The position numbers were made by a program, and so were the translations under genes. Source: Salinimonas chungwhensis DSM 16280 (GTDB lineage Bacteria > Pseudomonadota > Gammaproteobacteria > Enterobacterales > Alteromonadaceae). From it: DNA of 64,000 bases. Where the stretch lies: assembly GCF_000378185.1 (NCBI RefSeq), contig NZ_KB899381.1, forward strand, positions 1-64,000. Reading direction: 5' to 3'. Shown here one piece after another: positions 26,378-35,227 of the stretch. A model generated the notes under the pieces. It was not told where the DNA came from, made no database searches, and worked only from the letters and a program-made list of their open reading frames with translations. Positions within the stretch are counted from its first letter, which is position 1, and each line of letters opens with the position of its first letter.

Positions 26378-28648
26378 TTAGTGCTTACGCGCGTAGCGCT
26401 TGAGCAATCCGGGAATATCCAGAATCAGCGCAATCCCACCATCAGACGTAATTGTCGCGCCGGCCATACCAGGTGTGCCTTGCAATAAAGCATCCAGAGG
26501 TTTGATGACCACCTCTTCCTGACCGATAAGGGCGTCCACCACAAAACCAACCTGCTGAGTGCCAATTTGAACGACCACTACATGGCCTTTCTCTCTGTTC
26601 TCAGCTTTGCCACCCCGAATAAGCCAGTCACCCAGGAAAAACAGCGGTATAGCTTTGGAGCGCACGATCATAGTCAGTTGCCCGTCTACCGTGTTGGTTT
26701 TCTGAACATCCATATTAATAATTTCGCTGACCGCACCAAGCGGCAATGCGAATGTTTGCTTACCGACAATGATCATCAAGGTCGGCAAAATGGCCAGCGT
26801 CAGTGGTACTTTAATATCAAGACGCGTGCCTTTGCCTAATTGAGAATCGATACTAATGGTACCGTTAAGCTGAGTAATTTTAGTTTTGACCACGTCCATA
26901 CCAACGCCGCGGCCAGAAATATCGCTGATCTCTGTTTTAGTAGAAAATCCAGGGGCAAAAATTAAATTGAAGGCGTCTACATCAGACATGCGCGCGGCAG
27001 CATCAGCATCCATCACCCCGCGGCTTATGGCAATTTCTTTAAGCTTTTCCGGGTCCATGCCTTTACCATCATCTTTGATAGTAAGCATAATATGATCACC
27101 TTCCTGCGCAGCTGACAGGCGCACGGTACCCATACGATCTTTACCATTTTCCTGACGCTCATCAGGCATCTCAATACCGTGATCGACAGAGTTTCTGACC
27201 AGATGCACTAATGGATCGGCCAGAGCCTCCACCAGATTTTTATCCAGATCAGTATCTTCCCCATCCATCTCTAAGGTTATTTCTTTTTTCAGACTACGGG
27301 CCAGATCTCTGACAACCCGAGGAAAGCGACCAAACACTTTCTTGATAGGCTGCATACGCGTTTTCATAACCGCGCCCTGCAAATCGCCGGTCACCACATC
27401 AAGATTTGCTATCGCTTTGGTCATTGCCTCATCATTAGTGCTGATACCAAGACTGAGCAGACGATTACGCACCAGCACCAGTTCACCGACCATGTTCATA
27501 ATCTGGTCCAGCCGTTTGGTATCGACCCGAACGGTGGTTTCAGCCGGTGGGGGGGTTGCAGCCGCTTTTTTATCATCTTTTTTCGGCGCCGGGCCAGAAG
27601 GGGCTGCTGGTTTGCTGTTCTGTGGAGCAGATGCTGTTGTATCCGGCTGTCGGGCCTGCTGTTGCTGACGTGCTTCGCTAACTGCTTTGGTCGCCTCAAC
27701 ATCTACTCTGACACGTGGTTTATCGCTGGCTGACTGTGAATCACCCGCTGCCGGCTCTTTCAGTGACGGTGCCTGACCTTTGCCATGTAACTGATCAAGC
27801 AACGCTTCAAATTCGTCATCGGTAATTTCATCATCACCGCTTGGGCTGTGTGATGAGGCTGTCGGGTTTTCCGTTTGTGCGGTTTTTTGCGCACTAAACT
27901 GACCTTTCCCATGCAAATCATCGAGCAATGCTTCAAATTCATCATCGGTGATATCATCGCCACCAGCTGGAGCTGCCGTAGGGGCTACGGGTTGGTTTTC
28001 CGTTTTGGCTGCAGCATTTTCCGGCGTGGCAGGTTTTCCCGGGGCGCCGGCGCCATGCAGCTCATCTAACAGTTTTTCAAACTCATCTTCAGTGATTTGA
28101 TCGATATTACCGCCATTATTTCCACCGGTCACAGCAGTAACTTCAGGCGGCTGCGGTGTTTCTTCGACAACCAGCTCAGGCTCGTCGTCCATATTCACGT
28201 CGGCGGCGGGCTGTTGGCCAACGCTTGTCTGGTCATCAAAGATATTCTCTTCAGGTGATTCAGGCTGACTGAGCTTATGCAGAAGGTCAACTAAAGCAGG
28301 GTTTGCAGGTTCCAGGGGCTCACGGGCTTTGACACTTTCGAACATTGCCACAACCACATCGGTGGCTTGCAAAATCACGTCCATAAGCTCTGGTGTTAAT
28401 GTTCGCTGTCTGTTACGCATTACGTCGAACACATTTTCCGCACCATGACAGATTTCCACAAGTTCTGTCAGCGCCAGAAATCCGGCACCACCTTTGACCG
28501 TGTGGTAACCACGGAAAATGGCGTTTAGAAGATCCCCATCATCCGGGTGATTTTCCAGATCAACAAGCTGTTCCTGAAGTTGCTCCAGAATTTCTCCGGC
28601 CTCAACCAGAAAGTCCTGTAAAATATCTTCATCAAGATCAAACGACAT
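26378..28648 (-). CDS. cheA: Chemotaxis histidine kinase CheA with triple linker repeat
   Basis: A 756-aa kinase. The P1 HPt domain has phospho-acceptor His49 (GYHTVKGGAG). Next is a long acidic/Pro-rich linker holding three copies of the motif [DE]EFE.LLD.LHG at about 185, 233 and 275. Then come P3 dimerisation (starting near VRVDTKRLDQIMNMVGE), the P4 ATPase with N box LVRNSVDHGIE and G boxes, and the CheW-like P5 regulatory domain. No canonical P2 CheY-binding domain is obvious between the repeats and P3. In ParP-bearing species the linker includes the segment that binds ParP, so the repeats are candidates for that role. It is longer than E. coli CheA (654 aa). Confidence 0.96.
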   Translation of the reverse strand: MSFDLDEDILQDFLVEAGEILEQLQEQLVDLENHPDDGDLLNAIFRGYHTVKGGAGFLALTELVEICHGAENVFDVMRNRQRTLTPELMDVILQATDVVVAMFESVKAREPLEPANPALVDLLHKLSQPESPEENIFDDQTSVGQQPAADVNMDDEPELVVEETPQPPEVTAVTGGNNGGNIDQITEDEFEKLLDELHGAGAPGKPATPENAAAKTENQPVAPTAAPAGGDDITDDEFEALLDDLHGKGQFSAQKTAQTENPTASSHSPSGDDEITDDEFEALLDQLHGKGQAPSLKEPAAGDSQSASDKPRVRVDVEATKAVSEARQQQQARQPDTTASAPQNSKPAAPSGPAPKKDDKKAAATPPPAETTVRVDTKRLDQIMNMVGELVLVRNRLLSLGISTNDEAMTKAIANLDVVTGDLQGAVMKTRMQPIKKVFGRFPRVVRDLARSLKKEITLEMDGEDTDLDKNLVEALADPLVHLVRNSVDHGIEMPDERQENGKDRMGTVRLSAAQEGDHIMLTIKDDGKGMDPEKLKEIAISRGVMDADAAARMSDVDAFNLIFAPGFSTKTEISDISGRGVGMDVVKTKITQLNGTISIDSQLGKGTRLDIKVPLTLAILPTLMIIVGKQTFALPLGAVSEIINMDVQKTNTVDGQLTMIVRSKAIPLFFLGDWLIRGGKAENREKGHVVVVQIGTQQVGFVVDALIGQEEVVIKPLDALLQGTPGMAGATITSDGGIALILDIPGLLKRYARKH

Positions 28649-28661
28649 CAGCCCCTACTCC

Positions 28662-29411
28662 TTAAAAACCTAAGCTAGACAAAAGGTCATCAACATCGTC
28701 CTGACCTTTTACAACGTCGCTGCGTTCTTCGGCATTGATAATAGGCCCTTCAGCTTCGACTTTGTCATTCTGTTTTTTGTGGCTCTGCGCCGGAACTGAT
28801 TCGCCCTCACGCTCGCCGAACATGGTTAGCATATTAACCAGGCTATCTTCGACTTCTTTAACCAGTTCGATAACCCGACGAATAACCTGACCGGTAAGAT
28901 CCTGATAGCCTTGGGCCATGAGCACTTCGGTAAGTAAAGAGGTTAAGCGATCGGATTCTGAAGATGCATCGTTAAGCAGATTATCCAAATCTGCACACAA
29001 TGTTTTAAACTCACCCACTTCAATCTGACGTGTCATAAGCTTTTTCCACTCTGGCATCAGCAAATCAATGCGCTGAGAGAGCGATTCAGCAATAGGCATA
29101 CTTGCCTCAACAGCATCCATCGTAGTGTTGGCCGCTTTTTCCGTTTCTTCGATAACGTAGGTTAAACGTGTCTGTGCATCGGGAATTTCATCATTGGCCA
29201 GACCTGCAATGCGTTCATCCAGCTGAAAGTTATTGAGAGCATCATGCAACTGCCGGGTGAGTTTGCCTACTTCTGCAAATAACTCTATGGATTCCTTCAT
29301 TGACACTGCCTCAAGCAGCGCGTGAGCAGATTCGTTATCGCCCTGCTCCAGGTACGTTACAAGTTGCCGTGCTTCTTCCAATGAAATAGGAACATTGACA
29401 TTCGTAGTCAT
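28662..29411 (-). CDS. cheZ: CheY-P phosphatase CheZ
   Basis: A 249-aa helical protein that dephosphorylates CheY-P. The catalytic helix segment AQGYQDLTGQVIRRV (about 172-186) contains the conserved Gln. The long four-helix-bundle core precedes it. The C-terminal CheY-binding peptide DDVDDLLSSLGF is intact. It lies between cheY and cheA with short gaps, the usual gammaproteobacterial order. Confidence 0.95.
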   Translation of the reverse strand: MTTNVNVPISLEEARQLVTYLEQGDNESAHALLEAVSMKESIELFAEVGKLTRQLHDALNNFQLDERIAGLANDEIPDAQTRLTYVIEETEKAANTTMDAVEASMPIAESLSQRIDLLMPEWKKLMTRQIEVGEFKTLCADLDNLLNDASSESDRLTSLLTEVLMAQGYQDLTGQVIRRVIELVKEVEDSLVNMLTMFGEREGESVPAQSHKKQNDKVEAEGPIINAEERSDVVKGQDDVDDLLSSLGF

Positions 29412-29445
29412 CCAGTTTTCCTCTTGATGGCCGGGATCGCCTGGA

Positions 29446-29829
29446 TCAACCTAAACGTTCGAAAATTTTATCGAGCTTTTCTTTCAACGTCGCGGCTGTA
29501 AACGGCTTCACAACATAACCATTAACACCTGCCTGAGCAGCGGCTACAATTTGCTCTTTCTTAGCCTCTGCAGTTACCATCAATACCGGCAAATGCTTAA
29601 GCTTTTCATCAGCCCGAATGTTGCGCAGCAAATCGATGCCCTGCATACCCGGCATGTTCCAGTCTGTAACCACAAAATCAAAGTCGCCTTGCTGTAACAT
29701 GGGAAGCGCGGTACTTCCGTCATCGGCTTCCTGGATGTTGGAAAACCCCAAGTCTTTAAGCAAATTCTTTATGATTCGTCTCATAGTAGAGAAATCATCT
29801 ACCACAAGAATTTTCATATTTTTGTCCAA
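29446..29829 (-). CDS. cheY: Chemotaxis response regulator CheY
   Basis: A single receiver domain that binds the flagellar switch when phosphorylated. The acidic pocket VDDFSTMRR, phospho-acceptor Asp in VVTDWNMPG, the Thr in MVTAEA and the Lys in VVKPF are all present. The open frame starts at GTG 29841, but TTG 29829 is preferred: it has a perfect GGAGG 5 nt upstream and gives a 127-aa protein starting [12 protein letters not shown], as in Vibrio and Shewanella. The upstream GTG is part of that Shine-Dalgarno region. Confidence 0.96.
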   Translation of the reverse strand: MDKNMKILVVDDFSTMRRIIKNLLKDLGFSNIQEADDGSTALPMLQQGDFDFVVTDWNMPGMQGIDLLRNIRADEKLKHLPVLMVTAEAKKEQIVAAAQAGVNGYVVKPFTAATLKEKLDKIFERLG

Positions 29830-29881
29830 AATGGCCTCCACTGGGGACTAGTAAATTGTTATTAGTAATTATTCTTCGTGT

Positions 29882-30610
29882 TTAGTTATCGGCACGCCAC
29901 GATTGCATTTTAGCTTTTAATTTTAACATGGCCTGACTGTGAATCTGGCTAACGCGGGATTCGCTTACATCCAGCACTTCACCAATTTCACGCAAATTTA
30001 ATTCTTCATCATAGTACAACGACAGGACAATTGCTTCACGTTCTGGCAATGTCGTTATCGACTGAGCAAGTGCCTTTTGAAACGCTCCCTGCATCAGGTC
30101 TTCTAATGGTGTATCAGCGCTTTGATTAGCGGGGGTAGTGATAACATCTTCCGATACGCCCAGATCCTCTATACCCACCAGCTTGCCAGCGTTTACCTCA
30201 TTGAGCATCTGGTGATAACTATCTATATCAACATTGAGTTTGGCGGCAATTTCTGTGTCCCGGGCGTCGCGCCCAGTTTCCCGTTCCACTTCATTGATCG
30301 CTTCAGTAATCGCCCGTCCGTTCTTGTGCACTGAACGTGGCGTCCAGTCGCCTTTTCGAATCTCATCGAGCATAGCGCCGCGAATTCTAATTCCGGCAAA
30401 GGTCTCAAAACTGGCACCTTTTGAGCCATCAAAATTGCGGGCAGCTTCAAGCAATCCAATCATTCCAGCCTGAATTAAGTCGTCTACCAGCACACTGGCA
30501 GGTAATCTCGCCATCAGGTGATGGGCTATGCGCTTAACTAAAGCAGCATGTCTTTCAACAAGCTGGGTTTTGTCGTTTTGCTGTGAGTATGCCGCCGCTT
30601 TATTATTCAA
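29882..30610 (-). CDS. fliA: Flagellar sigma factor FliA (sigma-28)
   Basis: A 242-aa RNA polymerase sigma factor for late flagellar and chemotaxis genes. Region 2 includes DLIQAGMIGLLEAARNFD and RIRGAMLDEIRKGDW. Region 4 has NLREIGEVLDVSESRVSQIHSQA at the C-terminus. Start is a TTG that overlaps the flhG stop as TTGA, so translation is coupled. Two good FliA promoters occur in this window, before the tandem flagellins (58503-58529, 60229-60255). Confidence 0.97.
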   Translation of the reverse strand: MNNKAAAYSQQNDKTQLVERHAALVKRIAHHLMARLPASVLVDDLIQAGMIGLLEAARNFDGSKGASFETFAGIRIRGAMLDEIRKGDWTPRSVHKNGRAITEAINEVERETGRDARDTEIAAKLNVDIDSYHQMLNEVNAGKLVGIEDLGVSEDVITTPANQSADTPLEDLMQGAFQKALAQSITTLPEREAIVLSLYYDEELNLREIGEVLDVSESRVSQIHSQAMLKLKAKMQSWRADN

Positions 30611-31473
30611 CGTTGCGTTCCCGTGGCTTTTTGAGAAATTAACTGTTCGATAAAAAATTCCAGGTGCCCGCCAGGCTGATTGGGAATAGGCCAGCTGGCA
30701 GCATTTTTTGCCAGCCTTGTAATGGCTACGGATGCCGGCGACCCGGGGTAAGCATCCACAATGGCTGTTTGCTTGCGCACCGCGCGGCGAATATTTTCAT
30801 CAAACGGAATAGTGGCAACCAGCTCAAGTGCCACGTCAAGAAACCGACCTGTGACTTTGGATAGTTTGCTGAACAACTCCTGCCCTTCTCTGGCATCGCG
30901 GACCATGTTCGCAACAATCTTGAATCTGAAAACACCATGCTCGCGATTGAGTATCTTTATCAGTGCGTAAGCATCGGTCAGTGACGTTGGCTCATCGCAA
31001 ACTACAACCATAATATCCTGCGATGCTTTGGAAAAACTGAGCACCATGTCAGAAATACCAGCGGCGGTATCCACTAAAAGAACATCAATTGGAGTACGTA
31101 ACTCACTAAATGCCCGGATAAGCCCTGCATGTTCGGTGGGTGACAGCTCAGCCATCGACTGCGTTCCGGACGTGGCAGGGGCTATCTTAATGCCGTGAGG
31201 ACCAGTAACCAATACTTCGTCCAGCGTGCATTCACCTGACAGCACATGAGCCAGGTTTTTTTCGACGCGCAGCCCCAGCATAACGTCTACGTTCGCCAAT
31301 CCCAGGTCAGCGTCGAGCACCATGACGCGCTTGCCCTGCCTGGCCATAGAAATAGCGGTATTGAGAGTAATATTGGTTTTACCCACTCCACCTTTACCAC
31401 CGGTGACGGCGATAACTTTGATTAACCGTGACTGATTCATCTTTCGTAAGCTACTCGCTTGATCTTCAATCAT
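30607..31473 (-). CDS. flhG: Flagellar number regulator FlhG (FleN, MinD-like ATPase)
   Basis: A 288-aa ParA/MinD-superfamily ATPase that limits flagellar number in polar flagellates and antagonises FlrA/FleQ. The deviant Walker A KGGVGKTN is at 27-34. The N-terminal DQASSLRKM segment matches the FlhG activator helix that stimulates the FlhF GTPase. It overlaps flhF (ATGA) and fliA (TTGA) by 4 bp each. Confidence 0.95.
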   Translation of the reverse strand: MIEDQASSLRKMNQSRLIKVIAVTGGKGGVGKTNITLNTAISMARQGKRVMVLDADLGLANVDVMLGLRVEKNLAHVLSGECTLDEVLVTGPHGIKIAPATSGTQSMAELSPTEHAGLIRAFSELRTPIDVLLVDTAAGISDMVLSFSKASQDIMVVVCDEPTSLTDAYALIKILNREHGVFRFKIVANMVRDAREGQELFSKLSKVTGRFLDVALELVATIPFDENIRRAVRKQTAIVDAYPGSPASVAITRLAKNAASWPIPNQPGGHLEFFIEQLISQKATGTQR

Positions 31474-32933
31474 ACTGCCTGCGCTGAGTTTCCAAGGTGA
31501 TTGCCGTTAGTATGATTCAAACCGTACTTTTTATAAAGCTTTGCAGCGGCTGATACCAGAGATTTCGCATCGGCGACTTTAATATCTTCAGGGACTTGCT
31601 GACCATCGGTTACATAACTCACCGGTAGCGCATGTTCAATTGCTACACTGAGCACCTCACCCAGACTGTAGCATTCATCCAGTTTTGTGAAGATACAACC
31701 ATCCAGCTTCACTGCATCGAAGGCGTTAACTATACGTTGTAACGCCGGGTATTGAGTATTGGCCTGCGCAACAAGGTACTTTTTCACCGGTTGCATCTGA
31801 CCGCCTTCAAATTTTGACAACTGTTTGATCAGGCGGCTATCGCGCTGACTAAATCCAGCTGTATCTATCAGCACCATACGCTTATGGCGCAACTGAAACA
31901 ATAGCTCAGCCAACTCTTCACTGGACTGGGCTTTTCGTACTGTACACCCTATGATTTTGCCATAGGTCGCCAGTTGTTCGTACGCCGCGATACGGTAAGT
32001 ATCAATCGTGATCATCGCAACTTCATCAGCACCATACTTCTGTGCGTAGCGAGCCGCCAGCTTTGCAACCGTGGTGGTTTTACCGGTTCCGGTTGGTCCC
32101 ACCAGGGCAACTGCGCCAGTCTGCTGTAGAATATCATTACCTGATACATGAAGGCGATTAGCCAAAAGGTTGAGTAGATAAACCCAGGCTTCTCGCTCGT
32201 TGTATTCTTTAGGCGTATAACTGACCAGTTGTTCGGCCAGCGAAAAGCTCAGGCCCATACCTTCCAGACATTGCGTAAGATAACTTTGTGTGGGTCCCTG
32301 ACGCTGCTGCTTATCGCTCATCAGCCCGGCCACCTGAAACTGCAGTACGTTGCGTAGCGAGGCCAGTTCTTCTTTTATAGCATCCAAGTCAGACTGGCTG
32401 GATGAGGTCTGGTCAGCAGTCTGACCAGTAAACTGGGTTGGCGCGTCATTATGTTGTTGGGGGCCATCGAGATCCAGATCGCCATCATCTTCAAAAAAGT
32501 TAATATGCTGGCCACGGGGGGCGGTATTTTCAGCAGCTGTGCGCTGAGGTACTGTACGCGAAGATAGGGTCTGGTCGGAGGCGGCTGCGCTATGTTTATT
32601 AACTGCTTCAGACACCGGATGTGCGGGCGCCTGACGCTGCGCCTGTCCTACTTGTTTTTCCAGCAAGGCCCGCAGGCTGTCGGGGCCTTCATCGCCGATT
32701 ATCTCACTCAGACTGGGAACAGAGCGGCCTTTAGCTGCAGCGGGTTGCTTTTCTGCGGTTCTGGTGCGGTTGCCGGAAAGGTTCACCTCTGGTTCTTTAT
32801 CGTATGCTGCAACCAGCTCGATACCGTCAGCTACCTTGCGGTTTGACATGATAACAGCTTCGCCGCCAAGTTCTGCTTTTACCGCATTCATTGCTTCGCG
32901 CATATCTTTGCCAAAAAAACGTCTGATTTTCAT
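31470..32933 (-). CDS. flhF: Flagellar placement GTPase FlhF
   Basis: A 487-aa SRP-type GTPase that marks the cell pole for flagellar assembly. The N-terminal basic B region begins MKIRRFFGKDMREAM. A Gln/Ser-rich disordered stretch runs to about 200. The N domain follows, then the G domain with P-loop GPTGTGKTTT (279-288) and DTAGFSQRD. The disordered part is longer than usual but the catalytic core is intact. It lies 30 nt after flhA and overlaps flhG. Confidence 0.95.
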   Translation of the reverse strand: MKIRRFFGKDMREAMNAVKAELGGEAVIMSNRKVADGIELVAAYDKEPEVNLSGNRTRTAEKQPAAAKGRSVPSLSEIIGDEGPDSLRALLEKQVGQAQRQAPAHPVSEAVNKHSAAASDQTLSSRTVPQRTAAENTAPRGQHINFFEDDGDLDLDGPQQHNDAPTQFTGQTADQTSSSQSDLDAIKEELASLRNVLQFQVAGLMSDKQQRQGPTQSYLTQCLEGMGLSFSLAEQLVSYTPKEYNEREAWVYLLNLLANRLHVSGNDILQQTGAVALVGPTGTGKTTTVAKLAARYAQKYGADEVAMITIDTYRIAAYEQLATYGKIIGCTVRKAQSSEELAELLFQLRHKRMVLIDTAGFSQRDSRLIKQLSKFEGGQMQPVKKYLVAQANTQYPALQRIVNAFDAVKLDGCIFTKLDECYSLGEVLSVAIEHALPVSYVTDGQQVPEDIKVADAKSLVSAAAKLYKKYGLNHTNGNHLGNSAQAV

Positions 32934-32962
32934 TGCAACCTCTTCACAAGCCGTGTGTCAGA

Positions 32963-35062
32963 TTATTGACCCACTGAACTGACAATTCTTATCTGTTTGT
33001 CATCTGGCACTTCCTGATAAGACAGGACATTTAAGCCATTGACTGAATATTTAAAGAAGCGGGAAAGAACGGGCCTCAACATACCTGATGTAAGTAGTAC
33101 CGCGGGCTCACCGGCTAACTCTTGTTGCTGACTGGCTTGTTGTAATGATTTTTGTAGTCTGTCTGCCAGCCCCGGTTCGATGCCTGCGCCATCTTCTCCA
33201 CCTGCTTGTAAGGACTGGTGCAACATCTGTTCCAACTCTGGCGCCAGAGTTATGACGGGGATTTCAGGGGTTCCCTGGCAAATTTCCTGAGTGATAAGCC
33301 GTTTAAGGGCAATACGCACCGCAGATACCAGTACATCTGGGTCCTGGCTCTTGGTACCGTATTCACTTAACGTCTGCACAATGGTGCGCATATCCCGGAT
33401 CGGCACACCTTCAAAAAGCAGTGTCTGCAGCACCTTGACCACTGTGCTTAAGGGCAGAATATCCGGTACCAGTCCTTCAACCAGTTTGGGGCTGGATTTA
33501 GCCAGCATATCCAGAAGCTGCTGAACTTCTTCGTGACCCAACAGCTGATACGCATTATTGGTCAGCAATTGCGATAAGTGGGTGGCCACGACAGTGGCTG
33601 CATCAACCACGGTATAACCCAGAGTTTGAGCATGTTCACGCTGAGCGGGCTTGATCCACACGGCATCCAGACCAAATGCGGGATCCTGTGTAGCCTGCCC
33701 TTCCAGCTGACCGAAAACCTGACCGGGATTAATTGCTAATTCCTGGTCGTGACTGATCTGGGCATCACCTATTGTTACGCCCAGCATCGCGATATTATAG
33801 GCATTGGGGTCTAAATCGAGGTTGTCCCGAATGTGTACAGGCGGAATAAGAAAGCCCAGCTCTTGCGACAATTTTTTACGTACACCCTTTATACGCGTTA
33901 GCAACTCACCGCCTTGTGACTTATCTACCAGCGGGATCAACCGGTAACCCACCTCCAGCCCGACAGTATCGACCTGATGAACATCATCCCAGCCCAACTC
34001 TTTGACTTCGCTGGATTCGATAGCATCTTGTGCGGGTAGCGTTGTGCTGACAGGTTCCTGCTCTGCTTTTTGCGCCTGCCGGGTTTGCCAGTAAGCATAG
34101 CCGCCCACGATGGCCGAAAACCCTAAGAAGGCAACGTGGGGCATACCGGGAATGATGCCCATGACAAACAGTACCGCTGACGCTATATACAGTGCCTGCT
34201 GATTACCCAACTGATTGCGAATCTCTTTACCCATTTCCTGGGTTTCATTTTCGCGGGTAACGATGATGGCGGTGGCTACTGACAAAAGTAATGAGGGAAT
34301 TTGCGCAACGAGCCCGTCACCGATGGTCAGGATGGTATAGACTTCTACGGCATTGCCGAACGAAAGGTCGTGCTGAATCATACCAATGAAAAGCCCGCCC
34401 ACAATATTTATCAGCATGATAAATAAACCGGCGATGGCATCCCCTTTAACAAATTTTGACGCACCGTCCATGGAGCCGTAAAAGTCTGCTTCCCCGGTAA
34501 TTTCCTGACGACGCCGGCGTGCCTCGTCCTGATCAATATAACCGGCGTTCAAATCAGCATCGATGGCCATTTGCTTACCCGGCATAGCGTCAAGGGTGAA
34601 CCGGGCATTGACCTCAGAAATTCGGCCAGCACCGGCGGTAACTACCTTAAAGTTGATAATAAGTAAGATGGCAAAAACCACCACACCCACTGCGTAGTTA
34701 CCGCCTATGACGACTTCACCAAATGCTTCGATGACTTTTCCGGCCGCATCACCGCCTTCGTGGCCGTACAACAGTACCACCCGCGTGGAGGCTACATTGA
34801 GCGCCAGCCTGAGGACCGTGGCAATAAGCAGGATTAACGGGAAAATACCAAAATCGATGGGCCGCTGGGTAAACACCGCCACCAAAATGATGACCAGTGA
34901 CAGCGCGATATTAAAACTGAATAAGACATCCAGAAGAAACGGCGGCATGGGCAGAATGACCATACCCATAATAGCCAGAAGCACGATAGGTGCGCCAAGA
35001 CCGGCGGTAAATTTTTGCAGCTGGTTTTTATCAAACCGCTGTAGATAACCTGCTAACTGCAT
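32963..35062 (-). CDS. flhA: Flagellar type III export protein FlhA
   Basis: A 699-aa integral membrane component of the export gate. Eight membrane segments occupy roughly residues 20-330. The conserved cytoplasmic FHIPEP loop contains GRISEVNARFTLDAMPGKQMAIDAD. A large C-terminal cytoplasmic domain (about 360-690) forms the nonameric ring that docks export chaperones. Length is typical. It has its own sigma-54-type promoter at 35120-35135, separated from flhB by a 165-bp gap with a long inverted repeat. Confidence 0.97.
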   Translation of the reverse strand: MQLAGYLQRFDKNQLQKFTAGLGAPIVLLAIMGMVILPMPPFLLDVLFSFNIALSLVIILVAVFTQRPIDFGIFPLILLIATVLRLALNVASTRVVLLYGHEGGDAAGKVIEAFGEVVIGGNYAVGVVVFAILLIINFKVVTAGAGRISEVNARFTLDAMPGKQMAIDADLNAGYIDQDEARRRRQEITGEADFYGSMDGASKFVKGDAIAGLFIMLINIVGGLFIGMIQHDLSFGNAVEVYTILTIGDGLVAQIPSLLLSVATAIIVTRENETQEMGKEIRNQLGNQQALYIASAVLFVMGIIPGMPHVAFLGFSAIVGGYAYWQTRQAQKAEQEPVSTTLPAQDAIESSEVKELGWDDVHQVDTVGLEVGYRLIPLVDKSQGGELLTRIKGVRKKLSQELGFLIPPVHIRDNLDLDPNAYNIAMLGVTIGDAQISHDQELAINPGQVFGQLEGQATQDPAFGLDAVWIKPAQREHAQTLGYTVVDAATVVATHLSQLLTNNAYQLLGHEEVQQLLDMLAKSSPKLVEGLVPDILPLSTVVKVLQTLLFEGVPIRDMRTIVQTLSEYGTKSQDPDVLVSAVRIALKRLITQEICQGTPEIPVITLAPELEQMLHQSLQAGGEDGAGIEPGLADRLQKSLQQASQQQELAGEPAVLLTSGMLRPVLSRFFKYSVNGLNVLSYQEVPDDKQIRIVSSVGQ

Positions 35063-35119
35063 CGCGTATTATCTCACTATCAGAATTTTGACGCTAAAAG
35101 ACTGCTCTGGCTAAGATAG

Positions 35120-35135
35120 TTCAACTACCGTGCCA
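35120..35135 (-). promoter_or_regulatory. Sigma-54 promoter before flhA
   Basis: On the minus strand TGGCACGGTAGTTGAA matches the -24 element TGGCACG perfectly and the -12 element with GA in place of GC, spacing N10 from GG. It lies 58 bp upstream of flhA. FlrA or FlrC is the likely activator. Confidence 0.75.
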
Positions 35136-35164
35136 TAATTAAGCATCGATTTTTGACAGCCAGG

Positions 35165-35199
35165 AACCTGCTATTATTTTAATTAAATAACAGCAGGTT
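35165..35199. repeat. Long inverted repeat between flhB and flhA
   Basis: AACCTGCT-A-TTATTT, loop TAATT, AAATAA-C-AGCAGGTT: 14 of 15 positions pair. Neither strand has a T tract next to the stem, so it is not a standard terminator. It lies between flhB and the sigma-54 promoter of flhA and could be an operator, an insulator or an mRNA-stabilising hairpin. Confidence 0.6.
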
Positions 35200-35227
35200 A
35201 GAATAAACACATGACGCCACGGCGTCC

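Noticed and set aside
27772-28096. CheA linker repeat considered as CRISPR-like DNA repeat
   Set aside because: It is in frame, protein-coding, spaced irregularly and diverged at the DNA level.
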